Part shown: positions 1 through 12,000 of the stretch, piece by piece | Position numbering within the stretch: the stretch's first letter is position 1 | Layout: every line of letters begins with the position of its first letter | Source: Nymphaea colorata | Taxonomy: Eukaryota; Streptophyta; Magnoliopsida; Nymphaeales; Nymphaeaceae | NCBI RefSeq assembly: GCF_008831285.2 | Contig: NC_045146.1 | Location: 248,001 to 312,000 of the forward strand | DNA: 64,000 bases | Reading direction: 5' to 3' | Notes under the pieces: model-generated | What the model saw: only the letters and a program-made list of their open reading frames with translations | Database searches by the model: none | Told to the model about the DNA's origin: nothing | Translations under genes and position numbers: made by a program

Positions 1-2480
1 TTTGGATATAAATGAAAGGAAAGGAATGAGAGGGGTATTGTAAGAATAAAAAGACTCTTCTTCTTTCATTCATTTCCTTTTCTTTTCAATCCGTTCGATT
101 TGGAAGGAATTGCATTTACACTACACAATCCATCCCTTTCATTTCCATCCCGCCGCAGCCAAACACACTTTCTTCATTTCCCTTCCTTTCTTTCCTTTCT
201 AATTAGCCGACCAAACAAAAGAGAGATTGCTCAATCCCTTCATTTCCCTTCCTTTCCCTCTAACCAAACAAGCTTAAAGCGGAGAGGATGATAGGATGAT
301 TATAAAGGGTAGTTGATCACATAAGAGAGAGATTGCCATCTTTTATATATATATATATATATATACACACACCAAAATTGAGTAATGCTTTGTTTTGAAT
401 AGAAATTGCCCTATTTTTCAAATCCTTGGATTTCTTCTTTGTTAAATTTGGACGAATGTATCTCTAAAGTTAGAACAGTTAAGTTGGGTTTACCAAAAAG
501 AGAATCAAACTTAACTAAAAAGACAATTCTACCCTTGGTCTAAGGATTACTTTGAGTGCAAATAAAAGCGTAATATTTATATTGAAAGTATAGAGACGAA
601 AGTCTTTTTTCCAAACAAATAGCACCGATTCTTATTTAAAAATAAAAAAACCTAAAACCAGCATAAAATATATTTTTTATTGTCTTAAAAATCAAAGACC
701 AAATGACCAATCTTCTAAGGGCTTAATAAATAGTTTGAATCCAAACTCACTTCAACTACTTCAACCAAAAGCCTGATCAAAGCATATTTTATATTCTTAT
801 AATTTAACTAATTAAATATAAAAAAAGCCAAGGGTCATGTTCATGTTATACTATATAACTACTATGTAAAGTTGCCCACATATCCAGTTATTTGTTTATT
901 GTTATGATTTATTTTATTGGGGGTTTTATGGAAAAGGAACAACAAAAACTTGTTCATATTTGAAGATACTACATTTAAACAATTTTCGAAAAAGTATACG
1001 CCGATATAATATTCATGCCCAAAGTTTGTACCTTTTTATAGTTCTTTAAAAAAGAGATTGAATAGAGAAAGGAGTGACGTATGAACCTATTTGGACGTTA
1101 TCCTACTTGTTACATTTGTTGGGAAAAAATTTAAGTAATCTTGAGGCAAGTATAGAGCTCTTCAAATCCTTTTAATTTAAGCATTTTTTTAAGTTAATTG
1201 AAACTGTGATAGATATAATACTCGAATTGAAAGGTATATTATAAATACACTTTATAAATACACTCCAACCCTAAAGCAAGTCAGAAACTTAGTGGTAGAA
1301 ACATAAACATATAATTTTTGAAGTTTTACACTAAAGATAGTTTTTCCTAAGTAAACATAATGAAAAAATCAACAACGTTAAAAATAATAGGAAAAGAATA
1401 AAAAGGACCTTTCTCTTTTTCTTTTCCTTTTGTCGTGTGGACTAAATCCCTCAAGAAGTACATATAATTAAAGTATGTTTGCCAACCTAATATTAAAGAA
1501 ATTGGCATCTAAGTTCATGATAGATATAAAATATTGCACATTAAAAAAATATATCAGAAAATATATTTACTTTTCCATATTTTCAGCGTATATGTTCAAA
1601 ATTTTAATGTTGTCAAATGTACCGAATTGACTGACCTGAATATAACAAATAAGGAGGACACTAAATATTACCTACATGGAAGATTTTAACAAAAAAAACT
1701 TTAATTGGTTTTTTTTTGTTTTTTTTAAACTTGTCATAGGATTTAAAACACCTACTAGCCGAGTGTGCCCTTGCGAGCAATTTCAATGTCATTCAATTCA
1801 ACCTCAACAACCGATGGTCCATTCTATCAATTTAATGCTGAATTGAATATAAGTTGTTTGAAAGGCTTATTTGATAAAAAGAATAGTTTATAACTATTTC
1901 GTGAATTTACTTTGAAAGTAAGTTAGGGCAAATTTCTAGAACACTTTTCAAAATCCACCCAAATTATTATGCCATATTCATAAAACAAGTTTTACAGTCT
2001 TCCCTCTGTCAAACGAACCCTAAAAGAGTGAAAAGTCAAAATATTATTTTTTTAAAATTTTTATATACAATTAAGTGTGAGTTTTTTTTTTAAATTTTAA
2101 ATTTTTTTGTAAGATGGGGTCAAGGCCTATGCGGGCCCTACATAGGCCCCACCTCGTCTCTGCAACGTTATGCTTATTTATAAGATTAGAACCAAAGTCC
2201 GGTCAAACACCGGTTCATCAGGCCTAATAGTCAACAAAAGAGGAAGGTCATTTACGTCCAAAATTCGACAGGCGATGTTTGATTTAGTAATTTTGTTCGG
2301 ACACAGAGGCAAAACCAACTGCGTATCTCGAATCCCGGGGTCAAGGAAAAGGAGAGTTGTCGTCTAACGGGATGGCACGACCGTAGATAGTGTTGAATTC
2401 AGAGGGTTATTTATGTCCATCCGGTGGTTAACGGAACGGCGCGACTCCAATGATGCGGAGAGCCGAATCGGATAAAGTAC
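1..2480. other. Intergenic AT-rich region, no gene seen
   Basis: No credible coding exon is visible; all open frames are short and of low complexity. The first 290 bases are rich in GAAAGGAAAGGAATG-like motifs and their complements, as in a dispersed foldback repeat. A (TA)n/(CA)n microsatellite lies near 344-372. The stretch about 2035-2165 resembles the 3' part of the CAGGGGCGGAG-type MITE family found again at 15.3, 16.25 and 22.7 kb, with the same run of T and A followed by a GGGCC-rich end. The last 300 bases before the TATA box are higher in GC and probably belong to the promoter of the downstream kinase. Confidence 0.5.
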
Positions 2481-2486
2481 GCGCCC

Positions 2487-2494
2487 TATAAATA
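2487..2494 (+). promoter_or_regulatory. TATA box of the CDK-like kinase gene
   Basis: A perfect TATAAATA stands in a GC-rich context (GCGCCC before, GGCGGACC after). It is followed about 30 bases later by a GAGA-rich then CT-rich leader (about 2515-2580), the usual plant arrangement, so the transcript probably starts near 2515-2525. The leader is GC-rich to about 3100. It holds an upstream ATG at 2650 that opens a 19-codon frame, ending at 2709 if unspliced. A possible donor (CAG|GTGTCT) lies at 2673, so a 5'UTR intron is likely before the coding exon at 3.7 kb. TATA position is seen; TSS and leader splicing are inferred. Confidence 0.7.
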
Positions 2495-3704
2495 GGCGGA
2501 CCCCAGAAGAGAGAGAAAGTGAAGAGAGAGAAAGAGAGAGAGGAGAGGGAGACAAAAAGAGCGCTCTCTCTCTCTCTCTTACTCGTTCCCTACTCTTTTT
2601 TTTTTTATCTTCTTCTCCGCTTCGTCTTTCTCCCTTTTCCTGGAGAGCGATGGCGGATCGCTTGCTCTACAGGTGTCTCTTTCTAGCTTTGCCACGGTTC
2701 CCGGCCTAGATCCGGGCCGAAATTCTGAAGGACGGAAGCCGGAAAGCGGTTACTGGCGGGCGGATCGCCCGGAAATCGTTTCCTAGGGTTTTGCCTCTGG
2801 TTTCCTCTTGCTCTGGGCCTTGGCTTAAGTGGAGGTTCTCGCCGTCGCTTTGCTGGAGCCGCGGAGGGGCTTTGCTGTTGGAGTTTGGAGGAGAGGTTTG
2901 TGATTTTCGCTTCAGTTTCGGTCTCGGGGCTTCTGTTTCGTGTAGCGGTTTTGTGATCTGAGGCGGGGGAAGGGAGGGCAGGGTTTTCTAGGATTTCGCT
3001 TGCGTTTTGGGCTGCGGTGGGGGAATGTGAGTTGGATTGGGGCTTGTTTGGCTGGCTGTGAGTTCATCGTGGTTTCAGTTTTTGCTGATGGCTGCTGTTT
3101 CATTTTCTCTTTTTGTCTTTGAAGTGGAGTGAGTGAGGACGTGCTTTGGAGGAAGGAAGCATGTGGAATGGAGGATCGGAATGATATGGTTTAGTTCTTA
3201 GTTGTTTGTGGTGTTCTACAGTTTATTCTTTCAATGCATTAGTATTTGATCTTCATCTTCATATCCATCAAGTGGTTGGATCAGTTGCCGTGGATTTTGG
3301 AAATTGATAGTTAGTTGGCAAATCTGTGAATATGCTGATTTATCTAGTTCTAATTGAGAAGAGAAGGTCAGAGGATTGATAAAATCTATTCAGTTTGGAA
3401 GATATCTCTCAAAGCTCCTTTCTTGTTTCTTCTGTCCTTTTGTCAAGGGTAATAGGAATAAGTGAAGCAAGGTGGTCAAGCTGTGAGGCCTGTCTTGGGC
3501 TTTGACAGATAAGCTGGGCAAAATGATTACCCGAAGTAGAACTACGTAGCAGCCACTGGGAGAAGGATAAAGGATTTGGAGAAATTTGTCTCGGCAATGG
3601 TTGTAAGATTTGTTAAAGTAGCGGACATTTTGTTAAATTGAAGGGTGTGTGTCGAGGGTTGCACCGGATGTTTTCACTTTAGTGCTACTTGCTTGGAAGA
3701 TATG

Positions 3705-6700
3705 ATGGGTTGTTTGTGTTTTAAGGCGTCTGATATTCAGGAGGAGCAGGTGGCTCCTAGACAAAGAGCAATAAGCCATTCGTTGACGAGACAAGCCGTT
3801 GTTCCTGTTAGGAGAGAGGAATCCGTTGTTACCAACAGTGTAACTGTTTCAAATGGAGGGTCTGTGCTTGCAGAGAAGCAAGCTGGCCGCGTGGTTCGAA
3901 ATAATAGTGAAGAGGCTAATAGAAAAGGGGAAAGAACTAATCATTCTGGTCGTCACATGTCACATCTTGCTGGGTCTCTAAGTGACCTTCATCCACGGGA
4001 TTCAATTATAACAAGGGCTACAGAAGGAGAACAGGTTGCAGCTGGTTGGCCTCCTTGGCTTGCAGCTGTTGCTGGAGAAGCAATCAAGGGGTGGATACCC
4101 CGTCGCGCTGACTCTTTCGAAAAGCTAAACAAAGTAAGCTTTTTCTCTACTGTTTGTTCATAACTGGTGCAGAATATCTGCTGGTAACTTTTTGGTGTAA
4201 TTTAACCTTGGGCTCTCAATTGATATGGTCATTACTATTTGCAGTAGAGATTTGTCTGATTAATTTAATTTGCTGCAAGATTGTTTGTGGTATATTGGAT
4301 GTGTCTGCTCTGTGCATGCTGTACTTCTTAATCCTTGAATCATTTGTAATGGCACCATCATAAAGTTGTCATCATCAATATTGAATTAGAGTGGAAGGAA
4401 GGTTTTTATTGTGAACATCTTTTGGAGGCATATTTAATTACCAAAGTTTGAGTTTGTATTTTGTGAGTGAAACAGTGAGATAATCCAAATCCTGAAGTTA
4501 GAGATTTCATCTGGAAGTTTCATTTTAGAGAGATGTTTCCTTTTCTAATATTAAGCCCCTCTCTCTTTAGATTAATAAGAGTCCTGCAAATGGACGAAAG
4601 AAACTAACCGACTAACACCAACAAATTTGGTCTTGAAGCTTTAACCCAAAATGACACCTTTCTACAACAATCCTTACTAGGGTTTGAAACAAAAAATGGC
4701 TGATGCAGATTTATGGATGACTTTTCCGTAAGCTTTTCGTCTTCCACTATTTTTTGACATTCAGGTAAGTATATGGAGGATCACTTAAAGCTATCCTACA
4801 AGTTGTTTTCAGATGTAATTGAAGGCAAAGGTGGAAGACAAGTACAATTAACAGTCTGGTAAAAATTAAAATATATTTGCTGTCATATGCTGAATTTAGA
4901 CTGATATGATAATTTGTCTACTTAAGGTTTTTAAGAAGTTGCAAAATGCTAGGCAGTTTGGGTGATTTGCCGTGGTAAGTTCCCTGTTTGGATTGGAGGC
5001 TGTTTCTATTGTTCCCTTTTTGCTAAAATGTTCAAAATGTTTTCAGGGTAGGGCTACACAGCCTACACTGCTTAAGAGGTGCTATGCTTTTTTTTCCTTA
5101 TGTTCGTTTAAATTTGCAAAACGTTTTTTGGATGTGGTTATTTGCATTTTCTTCTTCCATTTTTCCACTATGATCTCATAAATCTTGTTTTCATGTGCAT
5201 GGATTCCTCTGCTTTTATATCACACAATCTATCTTTGTTGATTGACACTTGCCAAGTTGCAGTTTCCTGTAATGAGACTAATGGATATTATGAAGACTTG
5301 CACCTTTAATATTTTTTAAATTTAATAATCAATGTGTTATGCAGATTGGCCAGGGAACATACAGTAATGTTTACAGGGCGCGTGATCTTGATAATGAAAA
5401 AATTGTTGCTTTGAAGAAAGTTAGGTTTGATAACTTGGAGCCTGAAAGTGTACGCTTTATGGCAAGGGAAATTCACATCTTACGTAGGCTTGACCATCCA
5501 AATGTTATTAAATTGGAAGGCCTAGTGACATCACGAATGTCCTGTAGCTTATACCTAGTGTTTGAGTATATGGAGCATGATCTTGCTGGACTCGCATCCA
5601 ATCCTAGTGTAAAATTCACAGAATCACAGGTAACTGATTTTGAGATGGATATTTAAACATTTGTGTACTTGCATATTTATTGTACATATTGCAACTAACA
5701 GGTCTCTTTATGTGCTTTTTCAGATCAAATGTTTTATGCAGCAACTTCTACGTGGTCTTGATCATTGTCATAGTCGTGGAATTCTTCATCGGGACATTAA
5801 AGGTTCAAATCTTTTGATTGACAATGATGGCATTTTGAAGATGGCAGATTTTGGCCTGGCAACATTCTTCTATCCTGGTCAGAAGCAGCCATTGACAAGT
5901 CGTGTGGTCACTCTTTGGTATCGACCTCCAGAGCTCTTGCTTGGAGCCACGGAGTACGGTGTTTCTGTGGATCTCTGGAGTACTGGTTGCATTCTTGCAG
6001 AACTATTTGCATGCAAACCTATCATGCCTGGCCGCACAGAGGTATCCATATGCTTCTTTTCTGATATTCTGCTTTGATCTATAAGGCTTTTCAGTAATTC
6101 TGTGATTTCACTACAAACATGTGGATTTCTGTTGTGTTTTTGAGGTTTTTTTTTGGTGATTTTGCATGAAAGATAAAGTCAGTAGATCATAGCTGTTTTT
6201 TTGAGTCCACCTAAGAAAATCCTACAAGCTTACCAGTATTCAGTTGTTGAAGGTGGTGACCATGTTGTCCAAGTTACTATGTCACATGGGTGCTCCTAAA
6301 CAGCTGCCGCACCTGCATTGACACGGTACGATTGCTGGTGCTGGTGCGATTCGGACATGGCATGTCTGCTGTAGTCAGCTCGACTAGGCCAAAACTGACA
6401 ATCTTAGATGCACACCCGATTAAACTAGCCCATAGTCACAAAGAACACGTTATTTTTGAAAAAAAAGCGAAAAAAAACGTGAGAAAATGAAGTGCTGTTT
6501 AAATTTTTTTTTAAAAAAAACACGTTTTTTTTTTTTGAAAAAAGTTTAAAGCCCTTTTTCTTGCTTTTTTCACATTTTTCATTTTTTCATTTTTTTAATG
6601 CCAAACAGTTTTTTTTCATTTTTCATTTTTTATTTGTTGCAAATCTACTTATCTTTTGATGTTTGTGTTATTATTTTCTCACTTATTTTATTTTCCCCCA

Positions 6701-9032
6701 ATTTTTAGTTTTTTAAAATTTTTAAAAATTTATCATATTTTTCTCGTTTTTCTTCAAGCTCGCCGTATTATACCCGAGAAAAGCCCTGCCGTTTAAAACT
6801 CCGAGACGTTTTTTGTGACTAGGTGTATACATTGTGGTGAATGCAGGGCAGTCAAGTAGTTAAAGGAGCTATATAGTCATCATATATTGTTTTGTTTTTG
6901 AATCATTATTTTATATATGACTGCCTATTTCAATTTTGTTTGTTACCCCATTGGTTTATGTTTTTATGTTGTGTATGTTGAACTTGCTGCTGCCGTTTCT
7001 CAATTAACCAACAATTTGGTTACTGATATTAAGGATATTTTTTGCATTAATATCCTGTGATAATTATGTGGGGCCTTTTTTCTGCTCTAGGTGGAACAAT
7101 TACACAAAATTTTTAAGCTCTGCGGTTCGCCATCGGAAGAATACTGGAGAAAGTCAAAACTGCCACATGCAACCATATTTAAGCCTCAGCAACCTTACAG
7201 ACGCTGTGTTGCTGAAACATTTAAAGATTTTCCACCTTCGGCACTTGCACTCATGGATGTACTTCTTGCTATTGATCCTGCAGATCGTGGAACTGCATCA
7301 TCAGCTTTGAAAAGTGAGGTATAGACTATAGAGTCTCTGAAGATTCAACTTGTTTAAGTTTTTTTTCAAATGATTATGTGTCATGCTTCTCCCTCTGTTT
7401 CTTAAAATTTAAGTTTTTCCTAATAGATGCTTTTACATGTCTTATGATGTATTCTTGACCTTTTGATGTGCTTTCTCTTGTCCAGTAATACATCAAACTT
7501 TGATACCAAATTTGGTTTGTATTTTCTATTTTCTTGCTTCTGTGCATTTTCACCTGCTTCTGTCCAAATTAGCCTATTCATTCTCTATATGTGCAGGTCA
7601 TGTCCATTGATTAATACAGTCTACTTGTTTTTCAAACATGGGGTTCAGATAGATTAGTACAAAGTGCCTACAAAGTCATAGTCACAAATAACCAGTGTTG
7701 TACGATACGTACGATACGATACGTATCTTTTACAAAATACGATACGATACACGCCCCGTATCGTACTATACGGGCTGATTTCAAAAAATGGGGGCTGAAA
7801 CCCCTCGAAACTTCGAGCTTTTTTTTATAAAAACCCCGCCCTTCTTCATTTTTAACCTAGAGATTGTGCTGCTGTGGAGGGAAATTATCAATTTCCATCG
7901 TTAAATCATCGATTTTCAAAATGAAATCATTGATTAAACCATGGATTTGTGCGTGGGTGGCTGATTCTCGTTGGGAGGAAAGAGGTTTTTTTAAATCATG
8001 AAGATGAAAATGAAGAAGAAGATGAAGATGAGGATGAAAATGAATATGATGAAGATTATGAATGAGAGTCGAGAGTGCTTTCATTTTATATGTATTGACA
8101 TTGAACATTTTCACAATTTCATTATCATCTTGTGATGTAATACATAACATCTAAAACTTGTTTTTTGATGTGGTATCTCATAGACTTATGGACCTTATGA
8201 CTTATAAATCTATGTGTTTTTTTATGAAGAACATATTATTCTTGTTTTTTACTGATTTTTTATGAATTTTATGAATTTTTTCTTATTTTTTCTGATTTAT
8301 TATAAAAAACGATACGCTTACGATACGCTACGATATTTACGATACAACGTATCTTAAAGCTAGACCGATATGGCTTACGATACACTTTTTACAACATTGC
8401 AAATAACGTCTCGGAGTTTTAGACGGTGAGGTTTTTCTCAGGAATAATACGACTAGCTTGAAAAATAAAAAAAAATACGGTAAATTTTTAAAAATTTTAA
8501 AAAACTAAAAATGAGGTAAAAATAAAATAAGTGAGAAACTAATAACACAAACATCAAAAAATAAGTAGATTTGCAACAAATAAAAAATATAAAATGGAAA
8601 AAACTGTTTGAAATTAAAAAAACTGAAAAAATGAAAAAAACACATTAAAAATGCGTTTTTTTGTTTTTAACGTTTTTTCCCAAAAAAAACGTGTTTTTTT
8701 AAGTTTAAAAAGGCTAGTTAATTTATCACGTTTTTTTCGAAAAAAACACGTTTTGTATGACTAAGTACAAACTACAAAGTATGATATTAATGTGCTTGAA
8801 CCTTATATGTACACCCACTCTTGGTTGCGAAAAACCAGGTAGTCTCTCTGGGTAACTTTTTAGTTAGCTTAGTTGGTGGTCTGGCAACTAATCCTGGCCT
8901 ACTTAGGCAACTAGTCCACTGATTAGGTTGACTTATATCACATGAGTTGCAGGTGCATAGTGCTGGTGTGAGTGTAGTAGGTGTGCATGAAGGGAACAAC
9001 AATGTCTGCATGTGTGAAAAGCTGTAGAAATG

Positions 9033-9078
<46 letters not shown>

Positions 9079-12000
9079 TGAATAGTGACTGGCTTTCCAG
9101 AGTAACCCAGCTATTTAATCAGGGCCGTCCGATTCATCATTGATGGGTGATTAAGAGAAAATTAAGGAGAAAAAGGTAATATGCATTTTTGTCATCTAAT
9201 ATTAGTTCACATTTTTTTCTCGTTGTTTTTCTCTCAACCACCCATCTGCTTTAGATGACCGGCCCTTGTTAGATGGCTGAGTGACTCTCGATAGCAAGAA
9301 TCATCATTCACTCACTCATATATATCACTTGTTAAAAATTTAAAAACTGTACCCACAAAGCAGTTGGTGTGCACTGGACTCATATGCCAGCCTATTTTAA
9401 TCATCCATGTGACATATGACAGACATCAACTAATAGGTGGATTGAGCCTACATAATTTACATTTGGTAAGTTTTGCTTCCCACCTTTTATTGGGTAGGAT
9501 AGTTTCTAGGAAGTTAGATAGCTTCTCTCTGTCTCTGTCTCTCTCTCTCTGTCTTTGTCTATATAAAATTAAATTTTGCGACGCTAAAAGGTGTCACAAA
9601 TGGTGCATTCCACAGTGGCAAATCGTTGGCCACAGTTTCTAGTGGTGGAATACACCATTTGTGGCAGTTTTTAGCATCACAAAACTTAAAAAAACCCCAT
9701 CCGGCGACATACGTTGGCCGGCTGATTTCAATATATGTCTGGCGATACACAAGATACCTTCTTTATTTTATTTCGTTCATTTTTCTGGTTTAAATTTGTA
9801 TCAGTTTTTAACTGAACAATATGGTGTACGTATGTAAATCTGTAATTAAATTTGGGTACAAATGAAAAACATAGGCTTCATTTTAAGTTTCACAAAGTGA
9901 ATTGATCGACCAATCCTTGGTTGAGTTGCCTGAATCAAACCATTGGTTGGCCAATTTGGTCCTCGATTGAGTAACCCTAGGCTTTTCTTTGGTTGGGGGG
10001 CTTATCCTGCCAAGTGCCAATTCGGGTGCTCACAAGTTTATTCACCAAGCTTACCGAAAGTTTTTGTCGCCAGTGTTACATGGGTATAATCAGGCTGATT
10101 CTGGACAAACATTTTTGGACGTCTACTCAGTTAGGTTTAAGGAATCTGTATCTATCTTTGATCCCGTTCTCTCTATACTTGGCTTTTCTGGTGAGATGAC
10201 ATATTAAGCAATTTATTTGCTGCACTAGTGTCACATAGATTTACAATATGTTGAACTGTATTTCTTGTTAATCCTATTTTTGGCCATCGGATAATGTTAC
10301 AGAATAACAGACCGATTTTAGAATTCCATAACTGAAAACAATGTGTGATAACATCCTAATATTGTCTAGAAATTTTTAAAATCATTTTCTTGTGTTATAT
10401 TTATTTTATATATTTAAAATTTTCTTTAATTTTTTTTAATTTTTCCAAGAAAACACATAAGGACATGTTATTTCATGACTTCGTTATGTTATTTACTTCA
10501 TTTTCAAATCTTTATTTATTTGGAATAACTGGAAGAACTCCTGGGAAAGAGCATACCAAGAAAAATTGCTCAGAATGATGATGGTCATTATGCCTTTTGG
10601 CATTTGTCTGTCAAGTCTTGCAGAGTTGATCATACAGAAGTACTTGGAGCCACATTTTTCTGGCTGCTTAATTTTCATTAACTTGTACCGTGGAGCTGCA
10701 AAGTTGGGCCTAGACATCTAAAGTATTTTAAAGACTGAATACAGATTATCAAGCATAAGCAATATTTTAGTTTTTATTTTGACAGGGAACCTTGCTAGGA
10801 ACGGAACTTCATGTTTTTACCCACTGTGAAGACTCCTTTTTTCCAAAAGGAAAACCCTGGTTGCGAGCTCTCATAAAGGTAGTGGATGGAAGAATAAGAT
10901 TCTTGAGTCCAGGAGATCTACCCAGTTTCATCTTGTGCAATTACTGGGCTAAGCCATATAACCGGACCATGACCTGCACCTGTTTTCTGTCAGCTATGTC
11001 AGCACCTTCTGTGTCTATAGGAAAAACCGAAAAAGAGGTTTATTTTCATTTTATTGTACGGTTGTAGCAAGAGACCTGGAAATGCCTTGATCAGCACCTG
11101 CATCCTTTGGGTGACTATCCATGTATCCTTGGTTTGGGCAGTGCACTTGATGTGTGGTGCTAGTTTCAGTAACATATTACTACCCTTGCAGAATACTTTT
11201 CTGGACATTTTTATGTGGCGTTGGCTTACGAATGTTTTTCATAGCTATTTATTATGTACCTCTGATATTTCAAGTCACACAGGGTATATAATATTAGAGT
11301 ATTTGAATTTTCTATCTGAAAATCACTTGTATGTTTTCAATGGTTGGGAATTTCTGTGTGTAGATTTTGCTTCTCCATCAACTTTTTTTGTACTTATTCT
11401 AAATAATGGTGGTTCGTTTCAGTTCTTCAATACAAAGCCATATGCATGTGATCCTTCAAGCTTACCTAAGTATCCCCCAAGCAAAGAGATTGATGCAAAG
11501 TTAAGAGATGAAGAAGCTAGACGGTACATGCAACATGCACTTGCAGTTTCCTCCACGTACATATGTATCTTTGATGCCTTCATATTTTGTGTTGCAATGC
11601 ATTTTAGAACGGATAGTCTTTTGATTATATGGCATGAGTTGCATACGTATATGTATATCAATGTTGTTCCGCTGAAAATGTTATCAAGCTGTTGAAGTTG
11701 GAATCTGTTGGCGATCATGTTTCTTGGTGTACGTCAGTAGGATGAAATTGAGTCACATTGGAAGGGCATGCGTGGTTAACTTTCTCATATACTCTTTATT
11801 GCCTGGGAGATCTATATGTCAGGAACAGTCACACCAATGAAGTAGTAATAGTAGTTGTTGTGTTCTTCTCTCTCTCTCTCTTTCTCAATCTGCTTTTGCC
11901 TCTTCTTGCATGTGTGGGTGACTTCTTCCATGTATGGGTGAATGGCAGCATTGATGGAAACACATATTTAATTATTTCAGGTACTATGAATTGTGAATTT

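Noticed and set aside
10747-11067. Possible extra exon in kinase intron 4 (TTTTGACAG followed by an open frame of about 90 codons)
   Set aside because: Including it would interrupt the conserved junction LKSE-FFNTKPYACDPSS of the family; no domain was recognised.
11054-11695. 213-codon + frame in the CDK-like kinase region
   Set aside because: It does not begin with ATG and covers the end of intron 4, exon 5 and the start of intron 5; only 11423-11523 is coding in the gene model.
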